Source of the DNA: Sisyra terminalis
Taxonomy: Eukaryota > Arthropoda > Insecta > Neuroptera > Sisyridae
Direction: 5' to 3'
Length of the DNA: 64,000 nt
NCBI GenBank assembly: GCA_958496175.1
Contig: OY292274.1
Span: 32,031,482-32,095,481 of the forward strand
Shown: in pieces, positions 49,461 through 59,332 of the stretch
How positions within the stretch are numbered: position 1 is the stretch's first letter
How the letters are laid out: each line of letters starts with the position of its first letter
Translations under genes and position numbers: made by a program
The notes under the pieces: model-generated
Told to the model about the DNA's origin: nothing
Database searches by the model: none
What the model saw: the letters and a program-made list of their open reading frames with translations, nothing else

Positions 49461-49614
49461 CTAATTTAGTACCTCATCATTTATGAAGTTTGATGATAAT
49501 CGATTAAATTTTAATAAAAACAATTTATTTTGTTATTAAAGAGAATATATTTGTTTTTTAAACTTGTAAAACACATTTACAATTCAAAGATAAAAAGTTA
49601 TAGATGAATTTTTT

Positions 49615-49835
49615 GGTTCATGTCCCTCTTAGAAACCCCCAATCTAGCCATGTCGCGTTTTCTACTTTGTTTTTAATTTAATTCGCGAATACATCGACCC
49701 ATAATGAAAATTTAGCCACAAAAGAGAAAATGATACCATTTTAGAATTGAACTGACAAAAAACCGCGAATAGAATAAAAAACAAAGTGGAAAATGCAACG
49801 CCGCCAAATTTGCTGGTTCTAAAAGGAACATGAGG
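49615..49835. mobile_element. MITE-A full copy
   Basis: The left end 'ttcatgtccctcttagaaa' and the right end 'gttctaaaaggaacatgagg' are inverted. The arms pair along ~100 bp, including 'cgttttctactttgttttta' with 'aaaacaaagtggaaaatgc'. Confidence 0.78.
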
Positions 49836-50528
49836 TAATATTTTCTATTGAAAATTAGGCACAAAAAACAACTTTAAAACTATTTTTTTCATTGAAGAAG
49901 TTCAGTTTGAATCTTGTGTCTTTGTTTTTTCTCTAATAATTTTTTTTATGTTAGATTCGATTGATGTGAGATGAAATCTCTAATCTGGAACTGCATTCAG
50001 TTTATTGCGATATTTATTTTTGATGTAAATAGATTGAAAAAAATGGCTGGTTTATCAGAAAGTGAATCAAATTTGTGGTTAATATCTGCTCAAAAATTAA
50101 ACACTTTGATTTAAACTGGCATTTTAAATTCGAAACGATGGAAATTTCGATGAATTGCTCTTTTTCTAAAAGTATTCCGTTATCTGAAAGTATTCTCTAA
50201 ATGGATTTGGAATCCAATAGTTTGCCTTGTCAGATTTTGGAAAGTATTTCTGGAAATTAAATTTTAACTTTAGAAAATGCTTAATTGCTCAAATGCTCAT
50301 GACTTCCAAAAGCCACATTTTTTAATCAGAGATTCACTTTAAATCGCTTTTTTATTTTGGGGTTCTAAATTTAACGTATTTATGTGTAAACTAAAATCTG
50401 CTAAGTTGCAAGAGTCTGAAGCTAATATAACTAAAATAAGATTTTTTCCGCTGATTTTGAACAGTTATACTGTGTATACAATATATAAAATATATTGCAG
50501 TCCAATTTATGTAGTATAATTTAACATG

Positions 50529-50630
50529 ATAATATACAAATTTAATATAATAATATACAAATTTAATATAATAATATACAAATTTAATATAATAATATAT
50601 AAACTTAATATAATAATATATAAAAATCAT
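50529..50630. repeat. 21-bp tandem repeat, ~5 units
   Basis: The unit 'ataatatacaaatttaat' plus three bases recurs with starts at 50529, 50550, 50571, 50592 and 50613, exactly 21 bases apart, with the last two units diverged. The frames through it on either strand are simple-sequence artefacts. Confidence 0.85.
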
Positions 50631-50659
50631 ACCACCAACATAAATTTGAACAGAAGTTC

Positions 50660-50765
50660 AAACAAAAATATTCGTGACGTATTGCCCAGATATGTATTTC
50701 GATTGCCAAGCAATCTTCATCAGTGGTCATCAAGTAGTTTGGATCACTCCGTAACTGCTATGTGA
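50660..50765 (-). mobile_element. Penelope-like terminal fragment with hammerhead-like motif
   Basis: The minus strand reads CTGATGA (50723-50717), one extra A, a perfect stem GATTGC-TTG-GCAATC (50715-50701), then GAAA (50700-50697). This is the arrangement of hammerhead ribozymes, which are known in Penelope-like retroelements. The extra A and absence of clear stems I/III make activity doubtful. Confidence 0.4.
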
Positions 50766-50799
50766 TGATTCACATTTTTTTCTTTACCCTTAAACAATC

Positions 50800-50848
50800 C
50801 ACTGATACCTCGAGGGATACGCGTATCCCACGTTGGGAACCATTGACT
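50800..50848. mobile_element. hAT-type end
   Basis: Inverted, it reads AATGGTTCCCAACGTGGGAT followed by 'acgcgtatccctcgagg', typical of hAT termini with a GTACGCGTAC-like core. The other end was not found. Confidence 0.4.
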
Positions 50849-51689
50849 TACATTTAAAAAGAACATTTCGAAATGAAACATGTCTAAAATTATTTAGATG
50901 TTAGTAGGTAGAGTTTTATATTATCTTTAATATATACATATATGTTTGATCTCAAATTTTAGAAATAAGGGAGAGTTAATATTTAATTAAAGCAGCTGTT
51001 ATCGAAAAAAATAAATAATAATAATTAAAACATAGGTACACCAAACGAAAAAGAAAAAATTAAATAAAAAGGTAAGTATATTTATTTATTAGTAGTATTA
51101 AGATTATCAGTTCATTGAATTTCTTTTAAATAATGCTTCACCTTAAATTTACAAAAAATTCTATTAATATATTCCATTTTTTTAAATTAACCGACCCGTG
51201 TAAATCTCTTGCATATAAGTTGTAGCATAAGCTTTAAGTATTGAGAGGCACTTATTACTTAGGCAATAGTTATACAGTTATGAAAAGGTATTCCGTTCAT
51301 TTATACCCGGATTATTGTTTTCTTCCTAACTTTACAAAATGACAATGGAAATAAACAACTTACAAGCGCATGGGGAAATCAGTATTGTGTAAACGAGTGT
51401 TTTGTCAATCACAACAGAATGTTGAATTTGTGTATTACAAAGTGGGAATTAGTATTATAGAATGGAACATAACTACGGAAAGATGATTCTTTAATTAAAC
51501 CAATATATTTAGTCATATAATTATAAATAATTTATTCACTCTAACATTCTATCATGACATACTCACCACTATTAACATTATATAGGTAAAGGAGGGAAAC
51601 TTATCTACTATTTACAAGTTGCTCATATGCTTTTTGAAATGCATTTATTACTGTAGTTGTCAAAAGTTGTTTAAATATTTCCCTTGATT
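50849..51689. other. AT-rich gene-free DNA
   Basis: No recognised gene, repeat or regulatory structure. Confidence 0.5.
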
Positions 51690-51697
51690 CCTCTAAT

Positions 51698-52201
51698 CAG
51701 AGATGTCAAAGATACTCTGGGAAAGTCTCTACATACTAGACAATCTACACACTTTTCAAAAGAGTATCTGAAGCTGCTTTGGATATTTAGTTACTCTTAA
51801 AAAAAGAACTTAAATATTTATCTTAAGTAATTTTTAAGATACTTAAAAAGCTACTTTTTTGTTTCTTTCGTTATTATGATTGTATTAAGTCTTGTAACGT
51901 ATTAGGAAATGTTCTTAGGTAATCAGATAATGTATTTTTTATCTTCATTCATTTAGAAAAATATCCCTTATCTCCTGAAATACAACCCACTCTCAAATGG
52001 TTGAAGATTAATATAAGGAGTATAGAACCATATAGAACAAAAAAAAATAAATGAAATTCTGTACCTAATCTGTACCTTCTCAGTATCTTGGTATCTAAGT
52101 TACTTTTCGGTATTTAAGATACTTTTTAAGTTCCTTTTAAAAGGTATTTAAGATAGTAGAAATTTTTTGGAAAAAAAGGATGCTTTTTTCTTACAGCTCT
52201 G
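51698..52201. mobile_element. hAT-type MITE, 504 bp
   Basis: The ends CAGAGATGTCAAAGATACTC and, inverted, CAGAGCTGTAAGAAAAAAGC fit hAT terminal repeats. Flanks CCTCTAAT (51690-51697) and TCTCTAAA (52202-52209) agree at six of eight bases, a decayed 8-bp target duplication. Internally it is full of AAGATACTTTTTAAG-like repeats. Related phrases occur near 25500-25930. Confidence 0.65.
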
Positions 52202-52484
52202 TCTCTAAAATTATTAAAATACTTATGGGATACCGTAAATACTCTATTAATGGTCAGTGATTTTTGGTAATCACCTAAAGAAGTGCAGAAAAATTCTATC
52301 ACTTGGCTAGTGAGCTACTTTCTCCCTTTAGTTCTTAGTTAGTTAAATAAATAACAATAAAAATGAAAAAAATAGTGGTCCAGAGTCCAGAAGCAAGATA
52401 AATGATAGTCGTTCTAATTAAAGCCGAGTAATTTTGAATGGGCGCCTTTTCAAGTGTGAATATGGTGAAAACGGTAGAAAACAA

Positions 52485-52580
52485 AAGCGGTTTTCTGTTG
52501 CATTGTAATAGGATGAATGGGATACACTAATTCACTACGATAATTCTCAGCCTAGAAAGTCGTAGAGTAAAGTCGGAAAT
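52485..52580 (+). pseudogene. mariner transposase fragment (2)
   Basis: One frame reads QKRFSVAL, two stops, then DEWDTLIHYDNSQPRKS, matching the first catalytic Asp block of mariner (GDEKWI.YDNPKRKKS). In-frame stops and no longer frame show a dead relic. Confidence 0.65.
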
Positions 52581-53067
52581 GTTTAATGTCAAAAAAAAAC
52601 CTATCATCTTTGGTCGCAAGTTTTTGCTTCGTATTTGTTGAGAACTGCTAAGTCTAATTGTTTGTATACTTCCATTTCTACGAAGAAGTCAAAATTAGGT
52701 TGATTTTTGAATCCAGATATATACATATAATTGAAATCCGATTTTGAAAAAAACGATAAATTCGTTACTGACTCCTTGAAATTGTGTGTTGCATCAGAGG
52801 CATCAGAAATGATTATCAGTTTTATATCTATTTGAGATTACTATATTATATTTTTGCACAATTATATATTAACTAGACTGGACATAAAACAATATATTAT
52901 TTTTATATTAACTAAACAATATTTTATTAATACAAACGCTTATGCTTACAGTTCTGCAAGAATTTATTAAAAATATTACAATATTTTATTCTATTTTATT
53001 TCTAAAATTTATTATTTATTTCACTATTTACTTATTTATTTAAAAATATATATATGTACCGATATTG

Positions 53068-53139
53068 TGGACCACACTCACAGGTTTTGCGGTCCACATT
53101 TGGCTTGCGGGTTCTACTTTGGAAACCCCTGGTTTACGA
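53068..53139. mobile_element. hAT-type end
   Basis: Inverted, it reads CAGGGGTTTCCAAAGTAGAA then 'cccgcaagccaaatgtggac', a classic Charlie-like hAT end. Confidence 0.45.
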
Positions 53140-54845
53140 GAATAATTTCCGATCCGAAATCGCATATATCCTACAGAACAGGTAAATGCATATTAGTATG
53201 TATATTAGTAGTATATTATGTATAAAGACGAGCTTATTCATTGGTTCAGTCTGCTGGTATATTTTTATAATATTAGTAAATTTTGATGATGTTATTAAGT
53301 ATTAAACAATCTTTTTAAATAATAAATTGTTATTTATTTTTATACATCATTTTTTAATGATATATTTAATATTGTTGTGTTTAGTTAAAGTATTTTCCTT
53401 TTTTCAAAAGAAAAATAAGATTGGTGACGAGTTTCAAATATTTTTACGTTGTAAGTATTTAAAAGCTTCGAATGATTAAAAATGCAATTTAGATTTTAAA
53501 TTAAACAAATATTTTTTCTATTTCAAAAGCAAAAGCATACGCCAAGCGTTAATTTTTATTTTTCTATTATACTCTATTCAACATTATATTAATGTATATA
53601 TATTAAATTTGCTAACAAAGCAAAAGTGCATCAAACATCACGATTTGGATATAAACTGAATATTTTTATGTGTTTTATTATTTTTACTATATTGTTTGCG
53701 AATAGGCTCTAAAGATGACGGAAAGCTGCATTGTTTACTGTCTTCCACGTCTGTACACTTATATTTCTGGAAATTTTTTCTCTATTCGGTTCACTTAGTC
53801 TGTAGACGCTGTGAGAATTCATTTTTAGATTGAGCTTTCCAAAGATATGTTTTTTCTCCATGCTTTTTTTTCTTTTTTATCAGATAGATTTATAGTTATA
53901 CGGTCTAGGTTTTGATTTGTTGAATTTATGAAATTGGTTTATTATATTTTTACATATATGTTTGAAAATTATTTTTTTGGTATGTTCAACTTAAGGTATG
54001 ATTATTTGCCCGCAATGCATAAGTTTTCAACTTTATTAGTTGAAACTGTACTTATAATTTAAATTTTTACCCTACACTTGCATCCTAAACCTGATTTTAC
54101 TTTTAATATATTCAGTAGGTAAATCTATATAAACCATCTTTCCAAAACAAAACAATTAATTTTAGATCAGTTATTTATTATTTATTTAAATAAGTTATTG
54201 TAGTACCTACATTATTTAAAGTTATGACTAATTAAGTGTTGGTTCATTATGAAGAGTTGACCCGAGAAATATTGGTTTCATACTAGAAATTTGTAGTCAT
54301 CGTAATGATTGGTAATAACTTACAACTATTTCACAGTGACTAAAAGTTATAAATAAATATAGATGATTCATTAAATATACAAATTTAATATCACATTGAA
54401 TTACGAAATTAAAAGTGACTTGGAAATTAAAACTGAATTTTTTATAGTAACGTATTGTCAATCCTAAGGTTTCAAGGTTTATTTTAATTAAAAGTTAATA
54501 TTTAATAAAATATTTCATTGTATTTATTTGTTGTAGTAGCTGATGAAATCAAATTAACTAACTTAATGTCCAAGTTAATAAATATAAATTCATTTTAAAC
54601 ATTACAATGTATATAATTATAACCCCCTACAACTTTATAGAATATCTAATTAATACGGATAGGAAAACTGAAGTAAATTACCTGCATTTTCTAACAACTG
54701 ATTATAAGTCGTCGTTGCTCGATGTTTTCCTAGCTTGGTGAAGATAGTATTCCATCAAGTTAGCACTGCAATTTCGAAAATTGTGAAAATAATTACGGAA
54801 TATTTTGGTACTTTTTTGTGGCTCAAAATTTCATATAGGTTATTT
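53140..54845. other. AT-rich gene-free DNA
   Basis: A less AT-rich block at 53695-53830 was read on both strands without a recognisable product. Nothing else is seen. Confidence 0.45.
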
Positions 54846-55510
54846 GTTTTATATAGGTAATTTGTCGTTAAGGATTTTATTTGGATCTATTTTGTGTGCT
54901 TTGAATATTTCATATTCTTCCAGGATGTTCATATGTGATCCTTTCTTACAAGTATGTAGTGGCTTAAAATTTATTTCGAAATTTAAGCATTGATGATTTT
55001 CGTCATAAAGATGTGTTGTAAAATTTGAAGTTGTTGTTGAAGTAGATTTCTTGGGTGAATGTTCCTTGTATCTTGTTCCGAAAGATCTAACAGTTTGGCT
55101 AAAGTAGCATTTTTCACAAGAACCACATTAAATTTGATATATTTCGGTTTTATTGTTCGTTGTAATTTGGCTGTTCTACAATGGTTTAAGAATTTTCATC
55201 ACGTTGTTGTTTGTTAAAAATGCGATATTGATGTTATTTTTCTATAGAAAGTTGGCGATTGTAAAATTAAATATATTACAGAAGTTTGGTTTAAAATATT
55301 TTTTGTTTTCTTTTGGTAAAGTTGGAAGAATGGATTTTTTAGTAAACTTCGATATTATTTTGTCTACGATTGAGCTGTTGTATCCGTTAGTAATGGCTAT
55401 AAGTTTAATTATCTAAAATTCTTCTTCACGTAGGCTGTACACCAGACTATTGTAAGCTGCTTTTTACATTTTTTCATTTTCATTGGTGTTCGTTGTGTTT
55501 AGAATGTTTG
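54846..55510 (-). pseudogene. Penelope-like element, GIY-YIG endonuclease relic
   Basis: Minus-strand frames joined over stops and shifts read AAYNSLVYSL, ITNGYNSSIVDKIISKF, CGSCEKCYFSQTVRSFGTRYKEH and then CKKGSHMNILEEYEIFKAHK. This is the order seen in Penelope-like retroelements: linker, then GIY-YIG endonuclease (normally YIGQTGRSF) and the C-terminal block. In-frame stops occur (for example before CGSCEK), and the catalytic YIG is changed to YFS. The reverse transcriptase part is not visible. The plus-strand ORFs at 54805-54993 and 55153-55416 are shadows. Confidence 0.75.
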
Positions 55511-57271
55511 ATTGTTTCATTTAGTTCGTTTTCTGATTATACTTATTAACTGTGACTCGAAAATAAATAAAATATTTATCTATGTTAAAAATAGATAGTT
55601 TGAAGTAGTTTATATGTTGACATTATTGCTGATTATTATTGAATTTGGGCAATTGGGTACCAAAAGATATTTTACAAAAATGCACTTTTCCATAGAAAAT
55701 TCGAACGAAAAGCCATTAAATAAGACTTTATGAAATTTTAAGATTGTAAAAGCAATAAAATTATTAGTTAATATAATAATTATGAAATCGAGAAATTTTG
55801 CACCAATGAATGATGAGTTATACTTCACATTGCCCTTTTTATGTAAAACAATTAATAAATAAAAATTGATTTTAAGCTTTTTCAAAACTAAGATAAGTGA
55901 AAGGGTAATTTTTAACATATCATGATTCAAATTAAATTTTGCAATTTATGTCGAACTTAATTAACAACTTTTCGCAAATTTGTACAGAAAATTTGTTTTA
56001 TTCCCTTCATTTCATTGATCTACTTATGTAAGTTTTAATATTTTGCATTATTCTAGGAAAATCATTTTTTAAAACTTGAAAAAGTTTAAATAGTTTTCAA
56101 AATTTTGTTAATTTTTGTTTGGTCTCTAATAGATTATTTATTTTTTATTAGAACATTAAGAAGCAGCTAAGCCAAATTATTATTTTTTTACAATTATTTA
56201 AATTAAATATATTATATATCTTATTATCCGATAGCTATAATAATTTTTTTTACTATCGAAAAACGGTATGTGCAGTTTACGGTGGAAAACGATGGTATGC
56301 GCAATTGATAAAGAAAGACAAATTCTAGGGATGTCTGGATGCGTCGTGGCGCCTACTGGAATCAGTCCCGCGGGTCAGACACCCGGCGTCCTCTACTCGA
56401 AGTGAACGTGTTGAAGTCCCGCGCGTGTATTTTGTCGCACGTTTAGTATAGCTTTCGTCATATCCATATAGTCTCTTAGTTCATTAAATTAAAAAAAAAT
56501 ATTGATTTGCTTAACAATTTAAGTGAAATAGATCCTACTCTGTGATTCCAATATTCCTTCATTTGATTTTTGTACACTCCATTTTATGTTAACAATAACT
56601 AAAATTTCTTAAAATAACTTAGTTTAAAAAGGTATTAAAATCAAATTAAGATTGATCATTTTAAATTTGTAACGTAAATTTTCATAAGAATTTAAGTTTC
56701 CTTTTCTTTATGAAAAAAGGAATTTTATTCATTTTAAATAGTTGAATGGTAAATTATTTTCCTAAACTTTTTTTATTATAAGAAACAGTTTAGTACAATT
56801 ATTTATCTATTAATTCTATTTCAACAAAGAATATTAGATGTTGAATTATGATTGAGATTAATTTTTGCTTTTGATAGTTTCCACTTAGTTTGCTTTTCAC
56901 ATGTCACTTGATTTTAACGATTACGAATAAGCTTTACGCTAAAGCGTAAAGAGCTCTTTAATAATTATATTTAATGTGATTCCCGTAAAGCAAATTGCTC
57001 TTTAATTGACGAATATCAAAACAAACTTGACGTCCAATTGTAAATGAATAATATATTTGATATACTTAAACTAATTACCTTCTTTGTTTTTCAAACAGAA
57101 CAAAAAAACATTTAATTACCTGCAGCGTATTGCATTTCTATTTTTATTTGATATATATTCATTAGTGTACGAGTTGTGATACAAAAGTGATTTAAAGTAT
57201 AATTATACTGTCACACAAAATCATACAAAAAGTTCGATAGTTTTATTTTGTGGAGGATTATTTTTTACAAG
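55511..57271. other. Mostly AT-rich DNA with a GC-rich island
   Basis: 56325-56460 is strikingly GC- and CpG-rich (GCGTCGTGGCGCC, CCCGCGGGTCAG, CCCGCGCGTG). It could be a promoter or a transposon piece; neither strand gives a recognisable protein. The rest shows no gene. Confidence 0.45.
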
Positions 57272-57344
57272 CGTCAATATTCCTCTGGAGAAATTACGGC
57301 GTCATTCAAGATCTATCGCTGCAAGACGCGGGCGAAAAGTCAAA
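57272..57344 (+). other. Possible isolated exon of an unknown gene
   Basis: A 73-base segment between TTTTTTACAAG (acceptor-like) and AAA|GTAAGT (strong donor). Two frames are open; one reads VNIPLEKLRRHSRSIAARRGRKVK, the other SSGEITASFKIYRCKTRAK. It is less AT-rich than its surroundings. No partner exons were found in the window. Confidence 0.3.
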
Positions 57345-58020
57345 GTAAGTTATAAAAGAATTTAATTAAACGGCTAGTGTTTTTAATTTATTAAATATTT
57401 ATAAGAAAAAAATATTAAACTTATTTCAAGTAGATTTAATACAATTCTTTTTCACTAGAAAGTAGCCTAAAATTTAGCTTTAATCTTAGTGAAACACGGA
57501 CCAAGGCAGAAGTATGCTCCTTATTACAAAAAAACTTTATCGTATTGAAATTTGTATTCACAAATATAATAGTTCAATACTTTAGTTTAGTGTATTCTTT
57601 ATTATTTTGTAATAAATTTTGTAATAAAATATTTTTTTAATATATATATTTTTTTTAATGTTTAGGTTACAAGCTTAATATATTGTTCTCACTAATAGTA
57701 ATATAATTTACAAGTCTAGAAAAAAATTGTAAAGTTTTCTTTTTTAAAAGCAAAATTTGTGAAACCTTCGTATGGTTTTGTTAACCGATAGAGCCGAACC
57801 GATAATATGATTCTAGTACAATTTTTAAATAAATATATAATTTACTCGAGTTATCGAGTTTTTTTAAGTACCTCGAGTTGTTTCAGAATCGAATATTAAT
57901 TTTTTAATCGATTGAAATTTTTGTTACGTTAAGGAAAATAAAGAAGCCCAAAAAATAAGTCTACAGATGTACCATATAGACGTATAGCTTTAAATAATCA
58001 GCAAAACGAAAATACGTGTG
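57345..58020. other. AT-rich gene-free DNA
   Basis: No recognised gene or repeat. Confidence 0.5.
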
Positions 58021-58243
58021 GCACATGTTTCTTTTAAGAACGTCAAAATCTGGCACAGATGCATTTTCTGCTTCCCTTTTAATTTATTTTGCGGTTTTTT
58101 AAATTAATTTTTAATATCGTATAAATTTATATTTCATTGGAAAATTTTCGTTATGGTTAGATTTATTCTCAAATCAAATTAAAAACAAAGTAGAGAACGC
58201 AGCGTTGCCAAATATTGACGTCCTGTATAAGAGACATGAGCCA
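58021..58243. mobile_element. MITE-A full copy
   Basis: The left end 'cacatgtttcttttaagaac' and the right end 'gtataagagacatgagcc' are inverted. The inner arms 'cattttctgcttccctttta' and 'aaacaaagtagagaacgcag' pair. It is more diverged than the copy at 29564. Confidence 0.7.
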
Positions 58244-58290
58244 TACGAGTACTATATCTCTAAGTATTAAATATTTTCTTTTTTTTTTTA

Positions 58291-58450
58291 ATTGTTATTT
58301 ACCGTTACGTCATAATTACAGAGGTCCTTCAGCGACTCTAACGGTTAATTTAATCCGTTGTCGAGAAATATTGAAAATTTGCACGATACGAAGATCGAAC
58401 CCACTATCTACTAGTTTTGGAGCGGTCATCTAGACCATTCGGCTATCAAA
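58291..58450 (-). mobile_element. tRNA-derived SINE, copy 2
   Basis: Best-preserved copy. On the minus strand: A-box-like TAGCCGAATGGTCTAGA (near 58445-58428), B-box GGTTCGATCTTCG (near 58402-58390), then the family body. The two boxes have the spacing of a tRNA-type pol III promoter. Confidence 0.7.
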
Positions 58451-58510
58451 AGACTATATTAAACATTGAGAATGATTTTCTTGTAAAGTTTCAGATCCTC
58501 AATGATGATA

Positions 58511-58666
58511 AATTGGTAAAAATTATTCAGAGGACTAGGATCAAATAATAATCAGTTAAAACTATTTATTACATGCGCAACAACCGGGCCGAAACGTCGC
58601 GCATGTAATAAATAATTTTAACTGATTATTATTTGATCCTAGTCCTCTAAATATTTTTTACCAATT
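58511..58666. repeat. 68-bp near-perfect inverted repeat with 20-base loop
   Basis: Arms 58511-58578 and 58599-58666 are complementary at 65 of 68 positions with no gaps. The loop AACAACCGGGCCGAAACGTC is GC-rich. GGGCCGAAACGTC resembles the 3' half of hammerhead-bearing Penelope-like termini, so an inverted pair of retroelement ends is one explanation. Confidence 0.85.
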
Positions 58667-59227
58667 GAGAATGATATTAAGTGAAATAAAAACGGGTGCT
58701 AATGGAGAGTTTCAATAGCATTTTAATTAGTAACCTTGTACTATTCAAGTTATTTTGACAAAATTAAGACTAAATTTTCAACTTTATTAGATTTGGATGG
58801 TTTTTATCTTTGTTTCAATTATTATAACTGTGGATTTGAGAATTCTACTCTATCCATTAGAATCATATTACGCAAAGAGAAAAACCAAAATAATTTAAAC
58901 CAATAAAAAAGTATTCTTAATTAACTATGAACAATTGATTTCATTATTATTGTATTTTCGTTAATTTTTTTTATAATTTACAAAAACGTTTGCAAATTTG
59001 TTCGAAGCATTGATTTTATAAGCAAAACTCAATATTTATATACATTTCTTTTACATAAATTTTCGTTTTACACGATTTTTATTTTCACGAATTTGATTTA
59101 ACAAGAGTAGCAACGAAAAAAAATATCTTTTTACACGATTTATTTTGTTTTAATACGAATTTTTGTGGGGAACGAAATAAATTCTTAAGTGAACTCTAAC
59201 AAGGTTTCTAATTATTTTATTAATATT
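58667..59227. other. AT-rich gene-free DNA
   Basis: No recognised gene or repeat. Confidence 0.5.
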
Positions 59228-59332
59228 TATTTATCGTTGCTCTATAAGGTCTTTAGCAATTCTAGGGTTAATAAAAATCCGTAATTGAGAAATATCGACA
59301 ATGTACTCGATACCTGGATCGAACCCAACTTC
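59228..59332 (-). mobile_element. SINE copy 3 (tRNA head truncated)
   Basis: Matches the body ('ttatcgttgctctataaggt', 'tctagggttaataaaaatcc', 'gagaaatatcgacaatgta') and the B-box GATCGAACCCA, but the A-box end is missing. It lies 780 bp from copy 2 in the same orientation. Confidence 0.6.

Noticed and set aside
50529..50630. CRISPR-like array
   Set aside because: The units are contiguous with no spacers and the genome is eukaryotic; it is a simple tandem repeat.
50391..50765. Repetitive ORFs on both strands
   Set aside because: They translate the 21-bp tandem repeat.
49411..53139. One 3.7-kb hAT element spanning both ends
   Set aside because: The termini are similar, but the 8-bp flanks do not match and no transposase lies between; they are left as separate ends.
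54805..55416. Plus-strand ORFs in the Penelope relic
   Set aside because: The minus strand carries recognisable GIY-YIG and linker motifs; the plus frames are shadows.
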